A stretch of DNA of 64,000 bases from Ischnura elegans. Lineage: Eukaryota > Arthropoda > Insecta > Odonata > Coenagrionidae. The notes below the pieces were generated by a model. It was given only the letters and a program-made list of their open reading frames with translations, searched no databases and had not been told where the DNA came from. Each line of letters starts with the position of its first letter. Positions within the stretch are counted from its first letter, which is position 1. The stretch lies in assembly GCF_921293095.1 (NCBI RefSeq), contig NC_060252.1, positions 43,834,881 to 43,898,880 on the forward strand. Direction: 5' to 3'. This document shows positions 10,901-19,640 of the stretch, piece by piece. A program made the translations under genes and the position numbers.

Positions 10901-13900
10901 GGCACCCATTTACTAAAAAAATTCAGCTCATACTCAACACTCGAGATTCATTACCACAGTACTTATTGTAAGTTATTTAGCCAATTTTTCACTCTTAAAA
11001 TTCCAGCCCAAATTCATGAACAATTCTTATAAGCAGCATAAGATAATTTGCACTGAAGAGGTTAGAATAAGTATTAATTACTACACAACACATTATTAAT
11101 AACATGGTCCACAAATAGATTACAAACAATAATGATCTTTTGCGAAATATAAAATACAAGAATAAATCAAAAGTCTTCACATCTCTGCACATACCTTATA
11201 AATCCTTCTTCCTTGAATTCCCAATGGATCTTGATCAACAGCAATAATTTTCCTATTCTGCAGGATTGCTTTGTACTCAGGACGAATGGTACGTAGGTCA
11301 ACAGACATGAGGAGTGGTGCGGCTAATATAGCCCAGATGGCCATCTGAGTTTTACTTTGCTCATAGCTTAAGCCAAAATTGCCAATGATCAACTGGAATA
11401 GAAGAGGAATCATGTTCATCAATATGGTAACAAGAAGTTGCCATTGACAGAGTTACTAAACATTTTAAATAATCATATTACCATGTCTGGATCATTCCAG
11501 TGCCCTGGACCAGCATTAGGGACAATCACGTCCTGATTGTTTCCATAGTAGTCAATGATGCTCTCAACACTTGACCATGAGTCTTGGATGTCATCAAAAT
11601 TTCTCCATAAATTACAGTTGTCAATTATTGAAGAAAAATTAGGCTGTAAGAATGAAAACATGATATTTTAAATATGATGAGCTGAAACACTAAAGCCTGA
11701 TACAACAAGGCTATTGACAAGTAACCATCATTCCACTCATAACAGTTAGAAATCTCAAGAGCAATTACAAAAGGCAAGAGAGGTTGAATAAAGCTTAAGT
11801 AATCGAGACCTCCACTGCATAAACGCTCAACAATCGCCCACCGAATCAAATCCACTCATCTTTTACAATAAGGGCTATCTAGATTGAGCGTTTATGCACT
11901 GGAGGTATCGTAATGTGTTGCTAACAATCGTAGAGAAAATGAAAATATTGAAATGTTCAATATAAATAAAGATTAAAGTTCAAAAATGAGGTAATTAACA
12001 TCAATGAGTATAAACCAATCACTATAGGGGGATCGGGCAGTTGTGGTGACTACAGTGCTCGCTTCACACTCTGAGGGCACAGGTTCAGATCGTGTTCGAT
12101 CCCTGCTTGAATTTTATGTGCACAGAACTCTATCTGTCTAATGGGCAATTAAGCTGTGGCTCCATCGGTGCCTATCTTTAAGAGCAGGCTAATCAGCCGC
12201 CAGGTTTCTCTCAGGCCTTCCTCTCCTACCCTTCCCTGATAGTAAAAATGACATTATCGGTCAGAAACCTCCGCCAAATACTATACCATACCAATTGCTG
12301 TCATGTTAACTCTATATTCCTAAATTTCACATATATTTAGCAAGTTAATCATACTTATAATCTCACATTCAAAAATATTAGAAATCAGACAGATAAGTGA
12401 AATTTAAGAGGGGAATGATTTTGACAAAATTGGTTTCTATTAATTTGAAAAGATAAGGCTACTGATTCAAATTTTCAAGTTAAGCTTACTTGAAGGATAG
12501 GAGATAGATATGATAGCAAAGACATTAACAAGTTCACCTTAGTGCATGATTTTATTTGCATGCCTGGGTAGCAGCCAAAAGAGCACTTAACACATAACTG
12601 TCACTTTAAAACACTTTCTATGAATATAACATAAAGACCCACAGTAGGTGGATCACAGAACACACAGTGAGGACGACACCATAAAAGGCACCATTCACCA
12701 CCCTTTGGTGAGAGCTGTTACCACTGACACCAGGATGGACAATTTTATTAATTTTTAATATTTCCACTTAGCTCATCATATTATTGATATGCATGTTCCC
12801 CATTAGGTTAGGCATGTAGTACACAGGAAAACCACTCTAAAGACAAAAATTGCATTAATCTTCCAAGGATCCATCTTTCATAAAATTTCTTTGAAAGAGG
12901 GCCACATACTGAAATATGATTCCAACATTGCCCTATTTTAATGAACCTAAACTGCACTGCAAATTAGTTTCAGGGGACATACTACCCAGACAATCAAGAC
13001 AGTTAATATGAAGGGGAACGAATTTCAAAACCTCTACACGTAGTCACTGCCTACAGTAATAGAAATAGGAGAGTATAACATTGGAACTATTATGAGACAG
13101 CAACACCACATCAACTAGCTTCAAAACAAAATCATTAAGGTGCATATATTGCGGGTATGAATACAGAGGCCAAAAAATCACTGGCAACGCTAAGTTCTTC
13201 GATGGGTTCAAAAAAATTCTTGGGAAAAATAATAAAATCAAATAATACCACTTGAATTCTAGGGTAAGAGGTGGCGATTCAGAGCAATAGCTACCTGCAT
13301 TCCAGAATAGATTTGGTACACCGGCCAACTGCAAGAGTATACCATGGGTCGACCAGTCCGATTTAAGTGGTATCCGAACTCTGGATAACCTGTGACATTG
13401 AATGAAAATGTATCAACACCTTGCACCAGTATAGTACGTAAAAGCAACAACTTAAACGGGCAATAAAATTAATTTTCTACTGCATTAACTAAACCATACC
13501 TCTGTCCATATCCTTAGGATGTGAGTAGCAACCATCAAGTTTTACATAGTCAACTTCCCACGAAGCAAACGTGAATGCATCGTTCTCCAGATACCCCAAT
13601 ACCCCTGGGTATCCAGCGCACGTATAATTTCCAAAGTCTTCGTATATACCAAACTTCAAACCCTTGGAATGAATCTGAAAAGAAAATTCGTAAAAAAATG
13701 ATCAAATAGAATTGAAATGCTTATAACGTCCAATAAGAGCCAGAAGCATAGCTGTTAAATTAACCAACTTTAAAAACCCACCCGCTAAACATGAAAACTA
13801 GTAACTCCCACTTATGACTTTTGTCCCATGAAGGCCATCAAGCGGAGGAGTGTTAAAACAAAACGTACTTCCAATGATACTAAAAAGCTTACAACGATGG

Positions 13901-14377
13901 TGGCAAACGGCCCTAAGAGAAACATAAGATACACTTACATAATTAGATAAGTCACGCATTCCATACGGAAAACGTAGAGCATCTGGCTGTAGATTACCAT
14001 TGAAATCCCTCTCCTTCTCTAGCCAGCAGTCGTCTACGTTAATATATTCATAACCAACAGCTGCATATCCCTCAGACACAACCAAGTCTGCCATTGTCCG
14101 AAAAAGCCTATCACTGAATAATGGGGAAACAGAAATACTCAATTTAGCACATCCAAAGACACAAGTAATCCGGCGAGTATGTATTAAAGGTAAATCATGT
14201 GAGAGAAAAAGCACACAATCACCTGATGCAGTTGTCAGGATCATTTTTGCAATCTGTGTTGCACCTGAACCTTTCCCAGGCTAACCAACCCATGGGAGGA
14301 GTCCGAACCAAACCATTTTCGAGAGAATGGGCTCCCAAAAAGGTACAGACGAAAATACACAGCACCAGTGACTTCAT
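7808..14377 (-). CDS. Alpha-N-acetylgalactosaminidase/alpha-galactosidase (GH27), nine exons, 439 aa
   Basis: This gene encodes a secreted or lysosomal GH27 glycosidase that removes terminal alpha-linked GalNAc or galactose from glycolipids and glycoproteins. The exons are 14223..14377, 13939..14113, 13500..13674, 13295..13389, 11482..11643, 11195..11392, 10079..10243, 8524..8596 and 7808..7929. Every intron is GT-AG and the total is exactly 440 codons. Residues 1-18 form a signal peptide. The [13 protein letters not shown] signature follows. The nucleophile is D157 (VKLDGC) and the acid/base is D253 (GHWNDPDM). The pocket sequence is SCSWPVY, with S189 and V192 at the positions that separate alpha-NAGAL (Ser/Ala) from alpha-GAL (Glu/Leu), so I lean to NAGA-type specificity. 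N-glycosylation sequons are at N126, N178 and N202. The C-terminus ends in about 30 residues beyond the usual family end. It appears intact. Confidence 0.93.
8524..8596 (-). CDS. GH27 gene exon 8
   Basis: The exon is 73 bp, between acceptor cttccttag and donor gtgagt. It encodes [20 protein letters not shown] and VNPS. The NPSG that continues into exon 9 is conserved near the C-terminus of animal alpha-NAGAL. Confidence 0.88.
9183..9495. repeat. Fold-back pair of Penelope-type terminal repeats with hammerhead-like motif
   Basis: Arms of about 132 bp at 9183..9314 and 9363..9495 are near-perfect reverse complements separated by a 48-bp spacer. Each arm carries CACC-TTGATAATG, an ACAC/GTGT stem, GAAACC and GGTC-GGTG, a layout parallel to the hammerhead of the intact PLE at 46095. 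It is followed by a tail (taatattaaaagtgtggaaa) resembling the same PLE's terminal tail. The core carries substitutions relative to CUGANGA. It lies in intron 7 of the GH27 gene. I infer a relic of a different PLE family. Confidence 0.6.
10079..10243 (-). CDS. GH27 gene exon 7 (start of beta-sandwich domain)
   Basis: The exon is 165 bp, phase 0 at both ends, between acceptor tttatag and donor gtaaag. It encodes [35 protein letters not shown] and the ensuing strands of the C-terminal antiparallel domain. Introns on both sides are long (951 and 1,482 bp). Intron 7 holds a fold-back Penelope-type repeat. Confidence 0.9.
11195..11392 (-). CDS. GH27 gene exon 6
   Basis: The exon is 198 bp and in phase 0 at both ends. 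It encodes [34 protein letters not shown] and [15 protein letters not shown], the highly conserved end of the TIM barrel. The acceptor is ctattccag and the donor is gtatgt. Confidence 0.93.
11482..11643 (-). CDS. GH27 gene exon 5 (acid/base residue)
   Basis: The exon is 162 bp, between acceptor attcttacag and donor gtaata. It reads [17 protein letters not shown] and ends in [11 protein letters not shown], where the second aspartate (residue 253) is the acid/base catalyst. NFS is a sequon. Confidence 0.93.
11765..11910. repeat. Fold-back fragment shared with 41.4 kb
   Basis: ATAAACGCTCAA and TTGAGCGTTTAT lie about 60 bp apart as inverted arms. The minus-strand text [15 protein letters not shown] recurs with one substitution (F for L) at 41455..41500 on the plus strand. 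This marks a dispersed repeat, possibly derived from the N-terminus of an unidentified transposase. It lies in intron 4 of the GH27 gene. Confidence 0.4.
12030..12292 (+). mobile_element. tRNA-derived SINE in GH27 intron 4
   Basis: It begins GGATCGGGCAGTTGTGGTGA (A-box region) with a degenerate B box (TTCGATCCC) about 60 bp on. The body contains AAGAGCAGGCTAAT and GGTTTCTCTC, and it ends near ctataccatacc. The same head-body-tail order recurs at 42911..43200, which identifies a SINE family. It is diverged and lies in an intron on the strand opposite to the gene. Confidence 0.7.
13295..13389 (-). CDS. GH27 gene exon 4 (substrate-specificity loop)
   Basis: The exon is 95 bp. It encodes [15 protein letters not shown] and YSCSWPVYQ. 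An open frame continues upstream of the acceptor through intron 3, but family homology and phase both place the acceptor at cacag|GTTATCC. The S and V of SCSWPVY occupy the specificity positions. The 1,651-bp intron 4 follows and holds a SINE. Confidence 0.9.
13500..13674 (-). CDS. GH27 gene exon 3 (catalytic nucleophile)
   Basis: The exon is 175 bp, between acceptor tttctttcag and donor gtatgg. It reads [15 protein letters not shown] and then [11 protein letters not shown]; the aspartate of KLDGC (residue 157) is the family nucleophile. NYT is an N-glycosylation sequon. The exon ends with one base of a glycine codon. Confidence 0.93.
13939..14113 (-). CDS. GH27 gene exon 2
   Basis: The exon is 175 bp. 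The acceptor is ttattcag and the donor is gtaagtg. It encodes the [20 protein letters not shown] and DDCW segment with the substrate-contacting paired aspartates, and ends in frame after SNY. The 109-bp intron 1 (14114..14222) separates it from exon 1. Confidence 0.93.
14223..14377 (-). CDS. GH27 gene exon 1 (signal peptide, active-site barrel start)
   Basis: The start codon is at 14375..14377. It opens a hydrophobic signal peptide ([18 protein letters not shown]) followed by the conserved mature N-terminus with [15 protein letters not shown] and the paired cysteines of the first disulfide. The exon ends CAG|gtgatt after 155 bp, leaving two bases of a serine codon. Confidence 0.92.
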
Positions 14378-15613
14378 TTCTTCTCTATGCTGAAAGAAAA
14401 TATTTTCGAAATGAAGCGTTATCCTCCTTCTTCAAATGTTGAGCACTCCGCACAAACAATTAAGCACCAATAAACAGAAAAACACCAAAATATATCAATG
14501 GGGTAAGGGAGGGATTTTTCATTCACGATTTATTTGCAGCACACAACACTTTCACCGTTCCCAGAGGTTATTAACCACTCTTTACAGAACCGGAGTTGAA
14601 CGCATCTAACTCTCACTTCGAGCGATACACTTAAGGAAATCGATCCTCAGCGAACATTTAGAGCAAGGGAGAAAATATTCGCCAGGAAAGATCAACAACT
14701 TGACTTGACAACACCCACTTGTTTCCAAGAAAAATAACTCTTCCATTCACATCACTCGATGCCACTGTTTTTGAACGGTACTGCCACGATAACGCTCCTC
14801 ACTTTTTTTTATCCTGCTTTGATAAGAGGCCACTGATGGCGTTTACGGTGCCGCAGAAATCCTCGGCGCGCGATACGTTCAACCCGCAAGCTCTCTGAGC
14901 GCGAACTGTGGGAGAGACTGGGTGAGACGAGGTTTACCTGCGAACGTTCCGTCATGTACGACTCCCTAAGAGGCCGGTCTCCGTCTGTGGAAGGAAGGTA
15001 AAAGTTGTTCTGATTCGAGGCCACAACCGGAGGAGGGGAAGGGAGAGTGGGGGTATTAGGTCACTAGATCTTGTTAGCAGAGGCGAGCGTGAGGGGAGAG
15101 GAGGTTCAACGGTAGTGCAGTGGTTCATTTTAACGACTCCTTCCGCTCTCAAAGGACTTACTCAATCTCCTCCGAGCGGCCAATACACTTCTACTACTCG
15201 CGGCTGCCACACTATTCAGACCACGAATAGGTACATTGAAAAATGTGAAGTCTTGGAACGAATCATCTACATTTCCTCACACTTTGTATGGGATGGGACG
15301 ACATTTTTTTCCCGCAAGACCAGTTCTCATTTTTTATTTCTCTTCAGACTGCCGCTGAGAAAACCTGGGAATATTCTCAGGCCTTTTGCTCCGTGAAAAT
15401 TTATTGATCCGCGAAAAAATAATAATCGAAATATAAATGGAAGGAACAAATCCGCTCTCACACTAATGTAATTTCATTGATACCGCTTACCGAATTAAAA
15501 GTGTTCATGAAAGCAGAAATCACTACGATCAATAATATAACGGAGACTTCGTAAATCCGCAGAGGCACCAGTGAAGACAGACAAATGGTACGAGGAGCAC
15601 ACACAGCCTCATC
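14378..15613. other. Upstream region of the GH27 gene
   Basis: This is the presumed 5' UTR and promoter-proximal sequence of the minus-strand gene. It becomes more GC-rich from about 14.8 kb. I cannot fix a transcription start or a TATA box. Open frames here have no recognisable motif. Confidence 0.4.
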
Positions 15614-15910
15614 GGTTGCTAAGCAACCGCTCTCCTAGCGTCGTGACGTAGGTGGCGCGTCGGCATCCCATTGGCCCGGGCGGAGCTGTGGGCCTTGTGA
15701 CGCATTCATCTGCGACATGGCGCTTACGCGGAGCCGGCGTTGTGGCTGGAGGGGAGGGTTAGAGGCGCCGCCGACGGGGGAAGGGGTAGATAGGGGAGGG
15801 GGAGGAAGAAGCTTCTCTGAAGGGGGAAACAACCCCTTCCCCCCACCCTTGGTTCCACCATGCGATTGTTATGGGTGGACCAGAGCGCTGACGTCACGGA
15901 GACGTCACGA
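15614..15910. promoter_or_regulatory. GC-rich promoter-like region with RFX palindrome, CRE and CCAAT motifs
   Basis: A perfect 15-base palindrome GGTTGCTAAGCAACC (15614..15628) matches an RFX X-box. TGACGTA follows at 15644. An inverted CCAAT (ATTGG, 15670..15674) sits in a GC-rich context. A full TGACGTCA CRE is at 15889..15896, with another GACGTCAC immediately after. The region is CpG-rich against an AT-rich background. It lies about 1.3 kb upstream of the GH27 start codon and could serve that gene, a plus-strand gene beginning here, or both. Motifs are seen; promoter function is inferred. Confidence 0.5.
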
Positions 15911-16288
15911 TGGGGCTGGGAGGGGTGGAGAAGGGTAGATAACGCCCACGCAAAGGCGAGGGTGGGGGTGAATGAGGGTCGGGTTGTTTCAAGGTGGCCA
16001 AGTGATGGCAGTTCTTATCGATCCCCGAGGTGCACTGCAGAATGCAAGTTCATGGGGGCGGCATACTTTTCCGACCAAACCCAGCTGAGAGCGGAGAAGC
16101 AAAGGGAAATCAAGCAGTTTCCTCCGTCTAAGAGATTTTTCTGTGGGGTTTGGGGGCTCACCCTCAAACGCATTCTGTTCAGTCATGCCTAATCTCAAAC
16201 GCTCCCAATAGCATTCTGCTCAGCCATGCCTAAATTTTCTATCCTAATTTATTTACCTCGATTCAGCGGAGAGGTTTTCGGGAAATGC

Positions 16289-16857
16289 ACCACGTGCATA
16301 GGCGGATTTAGTGGGGGACACGGGGGCACGTGCCCCCCCCCCCCCGCGACTCTTAAAAAGTAGACAAGATTTTTAACACGGCTCCACTATCATTACCTTT
16401 GCTTTGCTTTGTGTAATTAGTAATAGATTTAAATCTAGAGAGTACTTGAAAAGCTTTTTTTTCGAACCTATATTCAGGTATCACACATAATAATACAATT
16501 AAAATAAAATAAAGAAGGTATCAAACCGAGTTGGTAAGACGCGAAAGTCGGAAAATCATTAAGTTGACAGAGAGCATGCCATGCAAAGATGAAAATAATT
16601 CGTAATGATTTCTCCGGTATTGATCGCGTGTTAATAATAAAAAAAATGTCTTGAGGAAATATAAAAGAAAACTGTCGTTATTATGTATGAAACTAATTAA
16701 TATTTTCATATTTATAACTTTTATCATAAAATAAACAAAAAAATATATTCCGCACAGTAATTGTTGTACGTCGTTCTTTATCCCAAATATGAGAAGACCG
16801 TTTGCCTATCAGGCCTCCCCCCCACAAAAAAATCCTGGATCCGCCCTTGACCGCGTG
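16289..16857. mobile_element. Non-autonomous hAT-type element, 553 bp, 8-bp duplication
   Basis: The element spans 16297..16849 with ends CATAGGCGGATTTAG and CTGGATCCGCCCTTG, inverted with a few mismatches. The flanking octamers ACCACGTG (16289..16296) and ACCGCGTG (16850..16857) match at seven of eight positions, as expected for an aged hAT target duplication. A GGGGGCACGTGCCCCC palindrome follows the left end. No transposase frame is present. The element at 25417 shares its left end and body. Confidence 0.7.
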
Positions 16858-16975
16858 TGACCATCTTCGAAGACGATAGTTTCTCCGACATTGCAGCAGT
16901 TTTCTTCTCCAAAGACCTGAAGAAGCCCGCTGCAATGCCGGCGAAACAGTCGTCTACGAAGATGGACGCATATCC
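16855..16975. repeat. Inverted pair with compact hammerhead-like core
   Basis: The plus-strand copy at 16913..16955 reads AGAC, CTGAAGA, A, a GCC/GGC stem with internal loop, GAAAC, AGTC, GTCT. This gives a complete CUGANGA...GAAA core with a four-base AGAC/GUCU stem I and the same one-base insertion after CUGANGA as the PLE hammerhead. The left arm (16864..16910) is its diverged reverse complement. It lies immediately beside a hAT element. The core bases are seen; cleavage activity is unknown. Confidence 0.5.
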
Positions 16976-17040
16976 CGCAACAGACGAAGTGAAGTACCTA
17001 TGAGCAACGATAACCGCGAACCTCTCGTGGAGAGCACATA

Positions 17041-17815
17041 CAAGGAATATTAGCGGAATAGCCCTGAAGAAATTAGGATTCGTCAAGCGTATTGTGGGAA
17101 GATTTTCGGATGAGAAATTAAAAGTGAGGTGCTATTTCGCACTCGTCCGACCACACCTTGAATATGCAGCGCGCGTATGGGATCCGGTGTAGAAAGACTA
17201 AATCCGCGAACTGAATAAAATACAAAGGAAGGCTACGCGGTTCGTCAAAAACTGCTTCGGGCGTACAGACAGCACTACCCAGATGTTAAGCGAATTAGGC
17301 TAGTAGCCGCTGGAGACTCGGAGGCTGCGCGCTAGGCTTAGATTGCTTGAACAATTGAGAATGAATATCTTTAAGAGCAACAATATTAGAACCCCACTAT
17401 TGCCGGCCTCGGTGGCGCCGGGGTAAAGTCCCCGACTGCCAACCTAGAGGTCGCGGGTTCGAATCCCGCCTGGGTGGCTTGACTACCATCCAGGGCATGG
17501 ATGTTTGTGAATGTCTAACAAGTTAATTGTAAGAGAGGACAACGCTGTCCTAAATTCGCTGTATAATAAAGACAAATTATTATTATTATTATATTTCCAG
17601 GTCCGAAAGAGGCGATAAATTAAGAGAGATGCTTTGTCGAACGGATAGATATGGGAATTCGTTTGTCTCCCGAACCACAAAGGGCTTTAATAAATGCTAG
17701 TAGTCATTTCCCTAAAGCTTTTCCTTTGTATTTGTAAACGGGCGCTGTCGTAACACCCCCTGCCACACGCCTTTTAGGCGGCTTGCGGGGTATTATGCAG
17801 ATGTAGATATCCCGA
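17041..17815 (+). pseudogene. Jockey/CR1-type LINE reverse transcriptase 3' remnant, split by a SINE
   Basis: The plus strand reads GFVKRIVGRFSDEKLKVRCY, then FALVRPHLEYAARVWDP and IQRKATRFVKNCFG, the conserved region downstream of the catalytic motif in Jockey/CR1-type non-LTR retrotransposons. Stops break it at several points. A SINE (17401..17592) interrupts it, and beyond the SINE the same protein resumes with RGDKLREMLCRTDRYGNSFV. The 3' end near 17741..17815 has a module (gccacacgccttttaggcgg, then a TACATCT-type stretch) that recurs in the opposite orientation at 25249..25300 and 32742..32790. Confidence 0.7.
17401..17592 (+). mobile_element. tRNA-derived SINE with (ATT)n tail nested in a LINE
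   Basis: It starts CCGGCCTCGGTGGCGCCGGG with an A-box-like segment. A perfect B-box arm GCGGGTTCGAATCCCGC follows at about 17451..17467. A non-tRNA body follows, and the element ends in ATT repeats (17578..17592). The interrupted LINE protein resumes on the far side, which fixes the boundaries approximately. Confidence 0.75.
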
Positions 17816-18429
17816 AAACGTCTCCGCAGAATCTTCACCATACCGCAAAAGCCTACACAAGAATTTTCCGTGGTTTTTCCTTTTCATTTAGTACCGCTTG
17901 GAGAGGTTCTTTATCCTCCTGGCATTAAACCTCGATCATAGATTTCGTGATAGATCTGAGATGAGTGAGTGAGGGGAAATGAGTGAATAGAATAGGAGTA
18001 CGAAATTTTTCGAGCCCTCACTTCTGCAAAGCATAGAGCTGAAGAAATGGAGCACAATTATCTCCACTTATCACTACGGTGTGAGCGAATGTTTATTGCT
18101 CAACATGTCCTACACGAAGGAATATGTATTTTGAATGCATTTTCAAAGTTTTCCATTCTCATAAAGAGGAGGAGACCAATTTATTCTTGGATTCCGTATT
18201 CGTAGCGTGAAACCGGTATCCTCTGTACAATGAAAAAAAAGATGAAATAACCTTTCTTAGAGGCTTTCGCTTATATGGCATGGTTTTATTATGTAGCTTC
18301 AAATGAGATCGTTAAGTTTTCTAAATCAAGTTTTTCACTGCGACTGTGAGCGCAAGGTATCGTAATAATAGGTAAGTAAATGAATCAAGGTCTTTTTAGA
18401 CCTAACGTGAGTAACACATTAAATAAATA
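17816..18429. other. No gene recognised
   Basis: AT-rich spacer between two LINE remnants. I found no motif-bearing frame. Confidence 0.35.
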
Positions 18430-18860
18430 TTTGAGGGAGAGCCCTGAAGAAATAAAAATAAGTGAATAACGTTGTACTTAGGTTTGGATGAAAAGGTTAA
18501 AAAAGAGATGCTACTTCATCTCATCTCGCACACAGCATATGGTTCATTGAATACGCGACGAGAGTATGAAATTCGGAGCAGAAAGATCGAATCAGGGGAC
18601 TGAATTCCCTGACCCGGTCGGAAACCCGAGAAGCTTTCACCCATGCTATTCACCGGGAAAAGCTCATACTCTTTAGAATGACTGAACTTAATAGAGTACA
18701 CAGGAAAGCTGAGCGATTCGTCAAAAATTGCTTCGAGTGAACACAGCGTTACACATTTCTTACACGCATATTATACTGGGAGCCGAATGAAACTCGAAGG
18801 CTAGGCTTAGGTTGTTTGAACAGATATCTTTCAGACTTACACGAATAGCATCATCTTAGA
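18430..18860 (+). pseudogene. Second, more decayed Jockey/CR1-type LINE remnant
   Basis: Segments align by eye with the copy at 17041: GAGCCCTGAAGAAAT, then gattcgtcaaaaattgcttc, then gctaggcttaggttgtttga. They occur in the same order and orientation but with insertions and many stops. It is non-functional. It may be a tandem duplicate or a separate insertion of the same family. Confidence 0.55.
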
Positions 18861-19479
18861 AGCCTATCTAGAACCAACAGAAACGATAAGACAGGAATCT
18901 GTGAAGACAGAGAAGGAATTTGAAGTGATCAGGTCATAATGTTACTAAGTCTTTCTGGATTGAAATACAACAGAATTATCTGATGCTCTTCAATTACACG
19001 TATTTTCAATGACCAATTAGAGGGCAAGGTTTTATCGATAAGTATCGCAGATGGTGCAGCTTGATGGCTGCGACACGTGGTACCATTGTGTTCTACAAGG
19101 CGTACGATCCTAAAATTCATATTTACGATGCGAACTACTATATTCCGTGCTTCGGTCTCGATTCTAGTAGTTCATAGGGATGATGTTGACCCTGAGAGGT
19201 TATATTTCATAAATACCGTTATCGTCCGCAATGCTCGGAGACTATGCCCTTGCGAAAGGAAGCTGAGGTCAAGATGTTGACACCGCGCTAAAGGTTTTCA
19301 AGTCGCACTCAAGCATCCGCAATCGAGGCTACCGCGGTGTTGATGAGATATATTTTTTCAACGTGCCTCCTTCCGGGCTGATCTTCTCAAAATAATTTAC
19401 ACCAAAGGTCAAAATTCTCCATGAAATAATTAGTTGGCATAGCCGGAATCCTAACCAGGATTTCCAGTGGGACTTTCCT

Positions 19480-19640
19480 CAGAGGAGAAGGCTAGTTTGT
19501 CGAATAGGCAGCATATCAGACCGGTAATTGGAAGATCCGAGTTCGAATACCGGCTAAGACATATCTATGGCTAAGGTCTAACAACACGTATCTCGAAATT
19601 TGGCCTGTCTGAGTTAATGCCGCTAATACTGTTAATAAAA
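19480..19640 (+). repeat. tRNA-like SINE remnant
   Basis: A B-box-like GAGTTCGAATACCGG at about 19539 follows an A-box-like stretch (gcagcatatcagaccggtaa), and the segment ends in an A-rich tail with AATAAAAAATAAAA. The arms do not fold as a standard tRNA cloverleaf, so I treat it as a decayed SINE head rather than a tRNA gene. Confidence 0.4.

Noticed and set aside
15717-15938. Possible plus-strand first exon starting MALTRSRRCGW
   Set aside because: The start context is plausible and it lies in a promoter-like region, but the text is glycine-rich GC-island translation with no domain and no supporting downstream exon.
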